DNA of 40,722 bases from Candidatus Kuenenia stuttgartensis (lineage in GTDB: Bacteria; Planctomycetota; Planctomycetia; Pirellulales; UBA1268), in the NCBI GenBank assembly GCA_945865325.1, contig CAMBFA010000011.1, positions 1 to 40,722 on the forward strand. The letters are read 5' to 3'. The notes below the pieces were generated by a model. The model had not been told where the DNA came from. It worked only from the letters and a program-made list of their open reading frames with translations, and did not search any database. Both the position numbers and the translations under genes were made by a program. Positions 15,341 through 25,386 of the stretch are shown here, in pieces (within the stretch, counting starts at the first letter, position 1; every line of letters begins with the position of its first letter).

Positions 15341-18300
15341 TCAGCCGGTTGGGCGGACGGTCGAACCGGAGGCCGCGCCGGCCGCGGCGCTGCTCCCCGT
15401 GGCAAGCCGGGGGCCAGGGCCGAGCCGGGTGGCGGTCTCTCCGGTCACGATTCGCCCGGTTTGCCCTCCCCCCCGCGGCGCTCGCCAGCCGAACCAGCGC
15501 CGTGACTGCCGCGGCATCCATACCGACACCAGCGCCACGCCAATGGCCATCGCCAGCCATCCCGGCCAGGTCGGATCGAGCGTCGCGATCCACACGCCCC
15601 CCGCCACGACCACGAAGATCGGCGCCACCCACCAAGGACCGAGGAGCGCCGAGGCGAAGCGCGCCACCCGCGGGCTCCTCCGGCGGGCCTCGAGGAGGGC
15701 GACGATGCCGAGGAGGAGGACGGCCGTCGTGATCGCCCGCCCCGACAACGAGGCGTCGGTGCGACGGGCGACAACGATCCGCAGACTGGGCACATCCCGC
15801 CCCTGGAGGAACCGCATCGGGGGCGCCCACGCGGCGGCGGCATGGCTGTCGCGCATGCCGACGTGCGACCAAGCCGCGGGCAACGGCAGGACCGCCTCGC
15901 GGCGACGCTGGCGGAGAAAATCCCCGAGCCGGCGGGCGTCGTCGGGCGCGGCCCGGGCGATCGCCCGGTCGAAGCCGGTCGCGAGTCGCTCGATCGCCCC
16001 ATGCCGGGCCGCCGTCATCGTCTCCTCGTCGACGGTGGCCGTCGGCGGGAGCGCTCGGGCCACGATCCCATCGGGGAGCTCGAGGATCCACGCGGCGTGG
16101 AGGGAGGGGAGCCCGACGATGCCCGGCTCGGGGATCTCGAGGATGCCGTCGACCGGTAGGCCATCGCTGACGTCGCCGGCATAGACCGCGACGATCGACC
16201 GGGGCCAGCCGACATCGAGCAACCGCAGTTCCCAGGCGTTCTCGGCGATGCTCGACCGGGCGGGGATGGCGTCGTTGGCGATCCGCCCGTCGACGAACAC
16301 GTCGAACATCCGCATCCCCGCCGGGATCCGGATGCGGATCAGCGGATCGGCGGCGACGACATCAAATCTCGACACCCCCCAAGCCCGTCCCCGGGCATCG
16401 ATCGCCAGGTGGGTTTCGGCGAACTCGACCCGGGCCTCCCCAGGCCCTGCGCCGGAAGCAACCTCGACCCCCGGCTCGCGGAGCGGCGCCGGCGCAGCGA
16501 CCGGCGCGGCCACGGCCTCGTCCGGCGCGCGGTCGATGACCCGGTATGCGGGGGCCGGAGCATCGGCGGCGACCTCCACCGATCCGCTCGCGGCGAAGAC
16601 CGCCTCGCCCTCCGGTCCACCGCCGCCGACGATCGCGACGCGCCCCTCGGCCATGCGCCAGGTCGCCGTCAGCGGTCCGCCCGGATCGAAAAGGGACCGG
16701 ATCAGTGGGAGGCTGCCGGCGCTGGGCGGCGCTCCGGGAAGGCTGGCGGCGACGTCGAGGAGGAAGATACCGGGGCGCGGGCGCTGGACGACGACGACGA
16801 TCCGCCGGGGGCCGTCACGGCGCCACCGAACCCCGATCGGAAGAATCTCCGCCGCGGCGGGGGCGCCCCCCGGATCCTCGCGGAGCGACACCTGATCGAT
16901 GTCACAACCTTCCGGGATCTCGAGCCCGATGGTCACCAGCGGCGCAAGCAGTGCATCGATACGGGCCTCGAGCCGGAGACGGATCCCATCGGCGGCAAAC
17001 CCGACATTCATCCTCTGGCTCCCCCGCGGCGGCTGCCGGCGCCGCTCGACGGAGACTCGCGCCGCCACGGAGGCAAGCGGGCTGACGCGCGCCACCCCGC
17101 CCGACGCCCCCCCTTCAAACTCCCCCTGTCGGGCGCCTCGGCCGCTCTCGCTCCGCCACACGAGCCCCCCGACCGGTGCCCCCGCGCCGCGTGGGGGAAG
17201 GAGGGTCGCATCCTCCGGGAGCGTCGCCTTGACGATCAATTCAGCCGACGGTTCGAGCTGGGTCGTGCGGGCGTCGCTGGTCGCTCCCTCGAGCCACGCC
17301 GACGGCAGATCGAAGACGCCGACCGGGTCCACCAACGGCATCAGGAAGGTCGCCCCGAGGGCGATCCGGCCCCGACGGGGATTCGCCACCTCGACGAGAA
17401 ACCTCCCCCCGCCGAGCGCTGTCGGGATGAATCCCGGCTCGGTGAGGGCGAAGGCGCCGAGGCGCGGATCGGCACGGAGGACGAGGCTGCGGACGATCTG
17501 ATCGCCGGGGTCGATCGCGTAGGTCGCCGTCAGTCGACAGCCACCGTCGGCCCAGGCGAGGTCGTTGCGACTCTCCGCCATGGGAATGGTGTCGACGATC
17601 CGCGTTCCGCCATCGCCCGCCCAGGCGAGGCGGACGCGCGTCGCGCGGCTGACATCGAATTCCGTCGCCGCCCGCTTGCCATCCGCTGGCCGGCGGACGC
17701 GCCGAGGGAGACCGTCGGCAGCGAGCGCATCGACTTGGAGCACCGCCGCGTCGCCGCGCGCCACGGGGAGGGGCCCCTCGACGACCAACTCGGCGCGGGG
17801 GGCGAAGGGGATCGCGACGATCGCGCTGTCGACCTCGCCGGCGCGGATCGGCCGGACGACCACGCCGACTTCGAGCCGATGTCGGCCGGCATGGGCGAAG
17901 CCGACGCCGAGCCGACGGCCATCGCTGTCGGGCGTCGGCACGACCTTCTGGCCATCGACGCGCGGCCCGGCCTCATCCCAGCGGGCCCCGTCCTCCTGGA
18001 GGAGCGTGATCAGCCCGCCAGCATCGGCATCGAGGTCGACGTCGAGCGTCCAGGCCCCGTCGGCTCCGGGGCGTGCGCGGAGGCGGACGGCGTGGATGCG
18101 GACCCCAAAGGCCGCCCTCCGCCCGAGGGCCGCCGAGAGGGCCCGGTAGAGCGGCTCGGGAACGAGGGCTGTCTCGCCGCGCTCCTCAGATGGGTTAGAC
18201 CCCTCTGCGGAGCGCAGCCCCCCAACGATGAACACCGGGAGCGACTCCTCCGCCGCGGAGGGGTCGGCCGGCGGCGGCGCCGGGCCGGTGGGGAGCGGTT

Positions 18301-21300
18301 GCCGGGCGGCGGCGGCAGCAGGCGCCAGGAGCAGTGCCACGAAGAGGAGGGGGAGCGTGCCACGCCACCGGCCGACGGCCTGCCGGAGGAGCGCGGCGAC
18401 CGCCAGCCCCCACAGGCCGGCGCGGGCCAGGCCGTCGAGCGGCAGCGGCACCCACAAGCCCGCGACGGCGAGGGCGACCGCCACGAGGAGTCGCCTCACG
18501 CGGCTGGCGGTGAGAAACCCGAGGGTCGCGAAGGCGAGACAGACCAGCAACGCCCCCCCCCACAGCCAGCGCGAATGGACCAGACGGACGCTCACCCCGG
18601 CACCGCGCCCGGCGCGCTGCACGAGGACCCGCTCGCGGAAGCCGGCGTCGATCGTTCCCTGCCGGCTCGATGGGGGCGCGACCTCGGCCCCGGGGCTCGA
18701 TCGGCCCCGGATCGTCACGGGGAGGAGGCGCTCGAGCCAACCGGTGCGGGCAGCGCCAACCTCGCGGAATCCGATCGGCAGCGTGACGATGTCGACGCCG
18801 TCGGGCAGAAGCACCTGCCAGATCCTCTCGAGCACAGGGACATCGATCCCGGCACCGGCGAGCGGAACATTCCAGGCGAAAGGGGAGGGGGCAGCCGAGG
18901 TCTCGGAGCGGACCACGAGCCGGATGAAGCGCCGGTCCGCCGGGAGATCGACCCGCCATGCCCCCGTGATCACGTCGGGCACCACCGTCGCTGGCACGCC
19001 GTCGATCACCACGCCCCGCGCCAACACTCCCACCGGCGGGGTGACGGCCACCCCCGTCCGGCCATGGTTCTCGATGTCGAAGCGGGTTTCGTACTCGGTC
19101 ACGCCGGTCGGATGGCACCAGCAGGTCGTCCCCTCGTTCCACACCCAAGCCCGGGCCTCGTCATCACGATCGCGCCCCCCGGGCACGATCTCGGCCGCGG
19201 GCGTGAGCGCCGGTGAGCGGTCGGTCGGCGGAGTGAAAGCGAACTCGGCGAGCGTGCCCTTCGGCAGGTCGTCGTCCCTCGACCGTCCGGCCGGAGGCAT
19301 CTCCTCGAGGCGGCGGTTGACGATCTGGGGCCGACGACGGCTGGCGTTGACGATCACCACGCCCCCCTGTTGGGGATCGCTGCCGTCCACCCACGCCAAC
19401 GGGACCGCCACAGGACCGCCGAAGGGGATAACGCGCGCGGCCCGGATCCGCACGTTGCCGCGGACCGGGGGCTGCAGTTCGACGAGCCACGACTCCCCCT
19501 CGTCGATGCTCTCCCCGCCCTCGCCACGACGATCAATCCGCCGCACGGCCAGGGTCCCGCCGGCGGGGGGCAAGAGCGACCACTCGAGGAGGTCGTCGGT
19601 CGGCTCGGAAAAATGGATGACGACCGCATCGAGCGCCGAGGCTCCCGGGGTGCAGGAGAAGGTGAACGACTCGGTGATCCGGTCGTCGAGGACCGTGAGC
19701 CGCACCCGGGTGTCGGCCTCGACCGGGGGCCGGCGCTCGAGCAGGCTGGCCGGAGCCGCCATCGCCCCGTCCTCGACCGGGATCCAGGCCCGGATGGCGG
19801 CCTTGGCCGTCAAGCTCGCCAACCGCTCCGGCGGCGCCGCCGGCGGTGGTGCCGGGGGATCGAGTTTGATCGTCGTTTCCGGCGGGGACGTGAAGGCGAG
19901 GACGGCCTGGCCCGCGGTCTCCCCGTCGAGGCGCAGCATGTCCATTTCGGCGCCGGTGAACGGCACCTCGGTGGTGATCCCGGCTCGATGACCGGTGATT
20001 GCGAGCGTGAATCCCCGCTGCGGGGTCGCGGCGGTGGGAAAACCGATCCGCAGCGAGTCTCCGCGCAAGTCACGCACCATCCGCCAGTCGAGCGAGGCGC
20101 TTGCCGACGTCCGCTCGACGCCGATGCCACGCCACTCGACGGCCTCGACGGAATCGATGAACCACCCCGGCGCGACCCGGCCGGTGACCTCAAATGCCTC
20201 GCCCCTGCGGACGCGGAGATCACACGCGGCGCGCCCCGTGACGACCGCTTGGCCGATGTCGACGGTGGTCACCCGGGCAACGTCGAGCTCCGCCCCCCGT
20301 GACGCCACGCCGACCCGCACTCGGGCCTGCGGGGCCTGCGCCTCAAACGACACCCGCGCCCGTTCCCCCGCCGGCTCCGTGAGAGCCTCGATCGGCCAGG
20401 CGACAATCTTCTCCTCCGCCACCGGCAGGCACGACTCGGCGCCGATGTCGACCAGCGCCAGCCCAGGATCGCAGTCAACGACGATCCCGCCGCCGGCCCA
20501 CTCGGCCGCGATCGGCCACACCAGCGGCAGCCACCCGTCGCCCGACTCCGCAGGCTTTTCACCCCCCTCCCCGCGCACCGGCAACGGGGCGACTGCGGTG
20601 ATCGTCACCGCCGCCATCGTGCCGAGGGATGCGGCGGGGAGCCGGACTGCCGTCGTCCCCGCTACGGCCCCCGGGCCGATGTCGGCAGGACGGACCCCGG
20701 CCCGGGGGAGGTTGACGGTCGCCGACTCTGGCGACAGGCGCGGATCGACGTCGACCGCCAGCAGCGCCGTCCGCCACGGCGCCGTCGGCACGAACACGGC
20801 GGTGACCCGCATCTCCCCACGCCCGATGGCGGCCCGTTGCCAGCAGCCGAACTGCTGCGGCGACTCCTTGGCCGTCAGCGGTGTGAAGGCGAGGGCCGCG
20901 AGGGGCCCGACGTCGATCCGCCAGATCCCCTCCCCGGCGGGCCCGACGTCGGGCCCCCCCACGACCTGCACCGCGCCGGCCTCTCCTTCGACCAGCGGCG
21001 ACGATCCCGCAGGGAGCCCGAGGTCGACGCGTGTCCGCAGCGCGGGGAGGAGCGGCACGATGAACCTGCTCCCCTCCTCCGGCGGTGGCAGCTCCCACTC
21101 GAAGCGGTAGCGCCCCGGGCGCGAGGCCATGCAGCCGATCCCCTTCACCCCGCCATAAAGGATCACCTCGCCGCTGGCATCGTCCCCCTGCCAGGCTCCC
21201 CGCAGGACCGGCACCATCCCCAGGGAGATCGCGGCGGGAAGATCGTCCGCCGTCAAGTCGATCGTCGAGGTGCCGAGCAAGCGACCGTCCGGGGCGAGCG

Positions 21301-21616
21301 TGACGCTGCAGGTCGCCTCCCTGACGACGCTGGCGGATCGGTGGTCGGATTGCGGTCTGCCGGTCACCGCGGGATCCCCCTCGGTGGCCGCCAGAGCCGC
21401 TTCAAACTCCTCGAGGGGGACCGGCACGAGCCGGTGCCCTCCGAGGGGCACGTCCCCGAGCCTCCCCGCCGGAACCCGAACGCGGTGGAACGGCATCGTT
21501 GCCGCAGGCGACGCGCCGGAAGAGGGAGCCGCAGGAGGCGGGGGCTCGGCGACCGCGCTGGGGATCGTCAGCGCCACAAGCGCCATCCACAGGCCGGCGC
21601 CGCGGGGGCGGATCAT
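15341..21616 (-). CDS. Giant membrane-anchored envelope protein, two fused modules
   Basis: The product has 2,091 residues from the ATG at 21616, which overlaps the upstream stop by 4 bp (ATGA); the open frame runs on to 22228, but those residues are a shadow of the upstream gene. A signal peptide is present (MIRPRGAGLWMALVALTIPSAVAEP). Residues about 50-1010 form a beta-strand-rich ectodomain beginning GGHRLVPVPLEEFEAAL. Residues about 1010-1086 hold three membrane helices (WLWGGALLVCLAFATLGFL, LLVAVALAVAGLWVPL, AGLWGLAVAALL). A fourth segment (TLPLLFVALLLAPAAAAA, about 1090-1108) looks like an internal signal peptide. It opens a second ectodomain with a comparable start (LVPEPLYRALSAAL), ending in three helices near residues 1957-2035. 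No cysteine-rich, enzymatic or known binding motif is seen. Function is unknown; an envelope or surface structural or sensing role is inferred. Confidence 0.75.
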   Translation of the reverse strand: MIRPRGAGLWMALVALTIPSAVAEPPPPAAPSSGASPAATMPFHRVRVPAGRLGDVPLGGHRLVPVPLEEFEAALAATEGDPAVTGRPQSDHRSASVVREATCSVTLAPDGRLLGTSTIDLTADDLPAAISLGMVPVLRGAWQGDDASGEVILYGGVKGIGCMASRPGRYRFEWELPPPEEGSRFIVPLLPALRTRVDLGLPAGSSPLVEGEAGAVQVVGGPDVGPAGEGIWRIDVGPLAALAFTPLTAKESPQQFGCWQRAAIGRGEMRVTAVFVPTAPWRTALLAVDVDPRLSPESATVNLPRAGVRPADIGPGAVAGTTAVRLPAASLGTMAAVTITAVAPLPVRGEGGEKPAESGDGWLPLVWPIAAEWAGGGIVVDCDPGLALVDIGAESCLPVAEEKIVAWPIEALTEPAGERARVSFEAQAPQARVRVGVASRGAELDVARVTTVDIGQAVVTGRAACDLRVRRGEAFEVTGRVAPGWFIDSVEAVEWRGIGVERTSASASLDWRMVRDLRGDSLRIGFPTAATPQRGFTLAITGHRAGITTEVPFTGAEMDMLRLDGETAGQAVLAFTSPPETTIKLDPPAPPPAAPPERLASLTAKAAIRAWIPVEDGAMAAPASLLERRPPVEADTRVRLTVLDDRITESFTFSCTPGASALDAVVIHFSEPTDDLLEWSLLPPAGGTLAVRRIDRRGEGGESIDEGESWLVELQPPVRGNVRIRAARVIPFGGPVAVPLAWVDGSDPQQGGVVIVNASRRRPQIVNRRLEEMPPAGRSRDDDLPKGTLAEFAFTPPTDRSPALTPAAEIVPGGRDRDDEARAWVWNEGTTCWCHPTGVTEYETRFDIENHGRTGVAVTPPVGVLARGVVIDGVPATVVPDVITGAWRVDLPADRRFIRLVVRSETSAAPSPFAWNVPLAGAGIDVPVLERIWQVLLPDGVDIVTLPIGFREVGAARTGWLERLLPVTIRGRSSPGAEVAPPSSRQGTIDAGFRERVLVQRAGRGAGVSVRLVHSRWLWGGALLVCLAFATLGFLTASRVRRLLVAVALAVAGLWVPLPLDGLARAGLWGLAVAALLRQAVGRWRGTLPLLFVALLLAPAAAAARQPLPTGPAPPPADPSAAEESLPVFIVGGLRSAEGSNPSEERGETALVPEPLYRALSAALGRRAAFGVRIHAVRLRARPGADGAWTLDVDLDADAGGLITLLQEDGARWDEAGPRVDGQKVVPTPDSDGRRLGVGFAHAGRHRLEVGVVVRPIRAGEVDSAIVAIPFAPRAELVVEGPLPVARGDAAVLQVDALAADGLPRRVRRPADGKRAATEFDVSRATRVRLAWAGDGGTRIVDTIPMAESRNDLAWADGGCRLTATYAIDPGDQIVRSLVLRADPRLGAFALTEPGFIPTALGGGRFLVEVANPRRGRIALGATFLMPLVDPVGVFDLPSAWLEGATSDARTTQLEPSAELIVKATLPEDATLLPPRGAGAPVGGLVWRSESGRGARQGEFEGGASGGVARVSPLASVAARVSVERRRQPPRGSQRMNVGFAADGIRLRLEARIDALLAPLVTIGLEIPEGCDIDQVSLREDPGGAPAAAEILPIGVRWRRDGPRRIVVVVQRPRPGIFLLDVAASLPGAPPSAGSLPLIRSLFDPGGPLTATWRMAEGRVAIVGGGGPEGEAVFAASGSVEVAADAPAPAYRVIDRAPDEAVAAPVAAPAPLREPGVEVASGAGPGEARVEFAETHLAIDARGRAWGVSRFDVVAADPLIRIRIPAGMRMFDVFVDGRIANDAIPARSSIAENAWELRLLDVGWPRSIVAVYAGDVSDGLPVDGILEIPEPGIVGLPSLHAAWILELPDGIVARALPPTATVDEETMTAARHGAIERLATGFDRAIARAAPDDARRLGDFLRQRRREAVLPLPAAWSHVGMRDSHAAAAWAPPMRFLQGRDVPSLRIVVARRTDASLSGRAITTAVLLLGIVALLEARRRSPRVARFASALLGPWWVAPIFVVVAGGVWIATLDPTWPGWLAMAIGVALVSVWMPRQSRRWFGWRAPRGGGQTGRIVTGETATRLGPGPRLATGSSAAAGAASGSTVRPTG

Positions 21617-24600
21617 GGCAACACCCTTCCCGGTGACTCCGTCCGGACCCCCGACGGCGGGGCGAGATTGACGATCAGCGACGGGTTGGAGGCGAACCGC
21701 GTCGAGTCGTCGAGGGGCAGGGGCCGCGGCGGCGCGACCGTCGGGTCCACCTCCCCGGCACCCCGGCGCAGAAGGGCCGCCAGGAACGACAGCAGGCAAG
21801 CCGGGATCGCCGCCTGGACGACGAGCGGGGCGATGGCGGGGAACGCCACCGCCGCCAGCGTCGCCGGCAATGCTAGCGCGAAGACCGCCGGCACCCGGCG
21901 CCAGGCGGGGCGGTAGACCATCGTCAGCCCGAGCGCGAGGAGGGGGCCCGAGACGAGGAGGACAAGGAGCCAGGTGGGGAGGAGCCAGACGGTGCCCGAG
22001 CCGGGCGATCCGGTCCCGGCGAACACCACCCGCCCCGACACGACCGGCGGCTCCTGGGGGACGTTGGATCGTGCCGAGTCGCCCCCCCCGGTCGGATCGG
22101 CCACCGCGGACCGCGGCACCGCCGACCGGACCGCCCCCGACACCCATTCGGCGAGGACCCCACGCGATACGATCGGCGCCCGCTTCAGCCCCAGCGCGCC
22201 CCATTCCCAGCGCTGCTGCGACGTCCACTGAGCCGGGCCGGCGAGGAGGTGTTCGTCATCGTCGAGGATCAGGTCCCAGAAGAACCGGCGCTGGAGGGTT
22301 CCATCGGCAAACCGCGGCGCCTCAAGGAGGAGCGGACCGACCACGCCTCCGACGAGCCACGCCGATCCGCCCCCCTCGGCCACGCTTCGCGGTCGCGACA
22401 TCCCGATCGTCACGAGCACCGAAGCACGCCCCGCGGCGGATCCCGGGCCGCGCGGCAGGTCGATCGCCATGGCGCCGTCGGGGCGGACCGCCCCGACGAT
22501 CGCCCGTCCGTCGAGACGGACCTCCACCGCTGCGGCATCGGGCTTCCCGTCACGCACCGGCAGACTGGTCGGGGGGAGCGCGAGCACCAGCCTCCGACCG
22601 GTGGTGGTGACGGCGTAGCGGAATCGATCCTCGCGCCGATCGGCGAGGAGCCGCGTCTCCAGCCACGCCGCCTCGACGACGGTGTCGCCGCTGCCGTTCC
22701 CCAGCTGCGTTGAGAACGTCAGTGGCACCGATTCCTGGATCCGCGTCGCCACCCAGGTCCGCTCAGCCGCCGATAGGTTCGCCGCCGCGTCCCGTTTCCA
22801 GACGTCGCCGCGAACATCGACGACGGCGCTGTCGTCGGTCACGAGCGTGACCGACTGCCGGCCGATCCGCACCCCACGGGGGAGGACCAGCGGCCATGGC
22901 GATACCTCGCCGTCTCCCTCCGGCCGCGGCGTCGGCACGGTCCACCGCAGGACGACCTCCCCCGCCCCCAGCAGCGGCACGGCCAGGAGGGTGCGCAGCG
23001 GCGTGCCCTCCACGCCGGGCGACGCCGAATCGCCGTTGGGAAGTTCGAAGGGGGAGAGGAGCTGCGCTCCCTGCCGGATCTCGAACGTCCCCGTGGCCGA
23101 AACGGCGGCAGGGAGAACGACATCGATCGATTCGAGGGGGAGATGGGCGACGTCGAGCCGGAGCGTCTCCTCGACGACGGTCTGGCGCTCACCGACGGTG
23201 GCGCGGACGTCGAGCGCCACCTCGACGCGCCGCGGCAACGAGCGACGCGTGGCCTGAAACTCCCCCACCGCGCCGTCGAGCCGGTAGACGAGTTGCCCCC
23301 GGTCCCCGTCGCTGCGCCGCGACGCCGGCACGACCTGGCGCACCAATCCGCGGATCCTCTCGCTGTCGGGGAGGACCTCGATGTCGGCATCAGCGATCAC
23401 GGTCACCGTCGCCGGGCCGACGAGGTCGGCGCGCGGCTGCGGCATCGTCCAGGAAAGGCGGTCGCCCGACCGGTCGACGGGGAGGGCGGCCCGCAGTTCG
23501 ACGACAGCATCACCGACGAGTGGCTGGAGGAACGGGATCACGACCTCCCCGTCGCGCGACGCGATCGCAGCGGCATCGACGAGGGTCGCGGGGGAGACCT
23601 CGTCAATCGTCCAATCCTCGAGGCCCAGCGACAGCCGCGTCACCGGCGCGCCCCGGACGGAGACGCGGAATTTGGCCTCGAGGATGACGCGGGCGGCGCC
23701 GATCGTGTACCGGTATTCCGGTTCGACGACGACCCGGCTGCTGCGGGGGCGGACCCGCATCGGCAGGCTCGCCGGCTGGGCGTCGTGGGCGAAGGCGGCG
23801 ACGAACCCAGGCTGTCGGGCAGCCGGTGCCGGATCGACGCGCCGATTCACGCCAGGGTCGTCCCAATCGAGCTGCCATTCCCCTGCGACGACCAGCGCCG
23901 TCCGTCCCCGCTGTCTCCAGCCGGGCACCCCCTCGACGACGAAGCCGAGCGGATCCAACGGCGTGCGGCCCGAGGGATCGACCGGGCGCTCGCATTCGAG
24001 ATCGATCACCGCCACTCCATCCCCCCTCCGGTCCAACTGCACCTCGATCGTCGCCGGGCCCTCGTCTCCCGCGCCGGTCTCGTCGGCGGCATGGACCCGG
24101 GAGGCCGGCTCGCGGACACCGACGAGCGTGCAGAGCGGGGGGAGCGTCAACCGCACCGATCCTTGCTCCGCCGGCAGGCCCTCGATCCGCACCGTCGCGT
24201 CGATCAAGGCGACACGGCCATCGATCCGCACGAGGCTTTCCACGTTGACCTGCGGCAGGACGCCGGCCCCCGCCGCCGTGGCGCCCCGCCCCGCGATCCG
24301 GAATCTCGTCTCCCCGCCGATCCCTTCGCAGACGACGCGGCTCCCGCCCCCCTCGTCGGGCTCGACGCGCGGCGGAAGACCGACGGGCTGGACGGTTACT
24401 ACCGGCTCCGCCCGGGGAGTGCGGATCACGCACTGGGACGTCGTCGCGACGGGCAGATCGAGGAGGAACGTCTCGCGATCGGCGAGCGACTCCAGGGCCA
24501 CGACACCGCTCATGGTCACCGTGTGCCGATCGTCGCGGCTCCCCGACACCCACCCGCGGTAGCCGTTGGCCATGGCATCGCCAGCGGCAGTTGGGCCCTC

Positions 24601-25203
24601 GAGGAGGAATCTCCCCGGCCCATCAACCCGCGGATCGGCAGAGAGGATCAACCCGCCGAGTCGCAACGGGACGTCGACCCAGCCGTCGCGCAGTTGGCGG
24701 ATTGCGAGGGTGATCTCAACGCCACAGCCATCGCCCCCATTGCCCCTATCGCGCGGGTCGGGCCGGGCCTCGACAACGAGGCGCTCGATGACAAAGGAGG
24801 GGGGCCGGGGCACGCCGGGCAGGCGGTCGCGCAGCCCGAGCAATTCGAGAAAGTCGCGGTACTGGAAGCCGGGCACGGGGACCAGGCGGCCCCCGTCGTC
24901 GGGCAGATAGAAGATCTCCGGGGGCTGCTCGACAGGGCGCGGCCTTTCGCTCTCTGCGCGTGCCGGCTGAACACTCTCCCCCCGGGGCGGCGCCGTCGCG
25001 GGGACACCCGGGCCGGGCCCGCCGCCAACAGGCCCGCCGCCAAGGGGGCCGGGAATCGAAGGGACGGCGATCCCCCCCACTGCGGGCGGCTCCGCCTGTG
25101 GGCGTGCGTCGGCAAGCGTCCCCCAGGCGGTCGCCAGGAACAGGACCAAGAGGCGCACGACCATGGGATGGGGCGCGGTGATGGTTCGCTTCCGCCTCGT
25201 CAT
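21613..25203 (-). CDS. Giant secreted, C-terminally membrane-anchored protein
   Basis: The product has 1,196 residues from the ATG at 25203 (MTRRKRTITAPHP). A second ATG at 25164 directly precedes the hydrophobic core VVRLLVLFLATAWGTLADA of the signal peptide. After a Pro/Gly-rich linker comes EIFYLPDDGGRLVPVPGFQY then RDFLELLGLRDRL, a motif that recurs in altered form at the start of both modules of the next gene. The body to about residue 1080 is rich in alternating hydrophobic/charged beta strands and lacks known catalytic motifs. Near the C-terminus are a helix (LPTWLLVLLVSGPLLALGL) and a long hydrophobic stretch (VFALALPATLAAVAFPAIA, then VVQAAIPACLLSFLAALL), followed by a tail of about 50 residues. 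Its stop overlaps the start of the 2,091-residue gene, so the two are translationally coupled. Function unknown. Confidence 0.75.
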   Translation of the reverse strand: MTRRKRTITAPHPMVVRLLVLFLATAWGTLADARPQAEPPAVGGIAVPSIPGPLGGGPVGGGPGPGVPATAPPRGESVQPARAESERPRPVEQPPEIFYLPDDGGRLVPVPGFQYRDFLELLGLRDRLPGVPRPPSFVIERLVVEARPDPRDRGNGGDGCGVEITLAIRQLRDGWVDVPLRLGGLILSADPRVDGPGRFLLEGPTAAGDAMANGYRGWVSGSRDDRHTVTMSGVVALESLADRETFLLDLPVATTSQCVIRTPRAEPVVTVQPVGLPPRVEPDEGGGSRVVCEGIGGETRFRIAGRGATAAGAGVLPQVNVESLVRIDGRVALIDATVRIEGLPAEQGSVRLTLPPLCTLVGVREPASRVHAADETGAGDEGPATIEVQLDRRGDGVAVIDLECERPVDPSGRTPLDPLGFVVEGVPGWRQRGRTALVVAGEWQLDWDDPGVNRRVDPAPAARQPGFVAAFAHDAQPASLPMRVRPRSSRVVVEPEYRYTIGAARVILEAKFRVSVRGAPVTRLSLGLEDWTIDEVSPATLVDAAAIASRDGEVVIPFLQPLVGDAVVELRAALPVDRSGDRLSWTMPQPRADLVGPATVTVIADADIEVLPDSERIRGLVRQVVPASRRSDGDRGQLVYRLDGAVGEFQATRRSLPRRVEVALDVRATVGERQTVVEETLRLDVAHLPLESIDVVLPAAVSATGTFEIRQGAQLLSPFELPNGDSASPGVEGTPLRTLLAVPLLGAGEVVLRWTVPTPRPEGDGEVSPWPLVLPRGVRIGRQSVTLVTDDSAVVDVRGDVWKRDAAANLSAAERTWVATRIQESVPLTFSTQLGNGSGDTVVEAAWLETRLLADRREDRFRYAVTTTGRRLVLALPPTSLPVRDGKPDAAAVEVRLDGRAIVGAVRPDGAMAIDLPRGPGSAAGRASVLVTIGMSRPRSVAEGGGSAWLVGGVVGPLLLEAPRFADGTLQRRFFWDLILDDDEHLLAGPAQWTSQQRWEWGALGLKRAPIVSRGVLAEWVSGAVRSAVPRSAVADPTGGGDSARSNVPQEPPVVSGRVVFAGTGSPGSGTVWLLPTWLLVLLVSGPLLALGLTMVYRPAWRRVPAVFALALPATLAAVAFPAIAPLVVQAAIPACLLSFLAALLRRGAGEVDPTVAPPRPLPLDDSTRFASNPSLIVNLAPPSGVRTESPGRVLP

Positions 25204-25265
25204 CACCACCCCGGGGGTTTTTGGTCCACGGCTCGGTCGAACGTCCGCAAGGGTTTCTCCCCTCG

Positions 25266-25271
25266 ACACTA
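25266..25271 (-). promoter_or_regulatory. Putative -10 element of the giant-protein operon
   Basis: On the minus strand TAGTGT, in GCTAGTGTC, lies 63 nt upstream of the ATG at 25203. The identical 9-mer precedes the peptidase-like gene at 15197. No strong -35 is visible. Confidence 0.3.
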
Positions 25272-25386
25272 GCTTCCCCCGATCACGGCCGCACGCCGCG
25301 CCCTCGGGAAGCGACGGCGCCCGACAGCCCGACGCGCATGGCACAACGCGATCGCCCGGCACGACCGTCACCACCGACACCCCGGT

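Noticed and set aside
16409-19216. A 935-codon plus-strand open frame opposite the giant protein
   Set aside because: It is antisense to a gene with a signal peptide, membrane helices and codon structure; the translation is Arg/Glu/Pro-rich without motifs, as expected for GC-rich shadows.
21617-22228. N-terminal extension of the 2,091-aa protein by about 200 residues
   Set aside because: The extension is Gly/Arg-rich, overlaps the 3' end of the upstream gene, and a signal peptide begins exactly at the ATG at 21616, which overlaps the stop as ATGA.
23143-25272. A 709-codon plus-strand open frame opposite the first giant gene
   Set aside because: Antisense shadow with low-complexity Arg/Asp/Gly content and no RBS or motif; the minus-strand gene explains the region.
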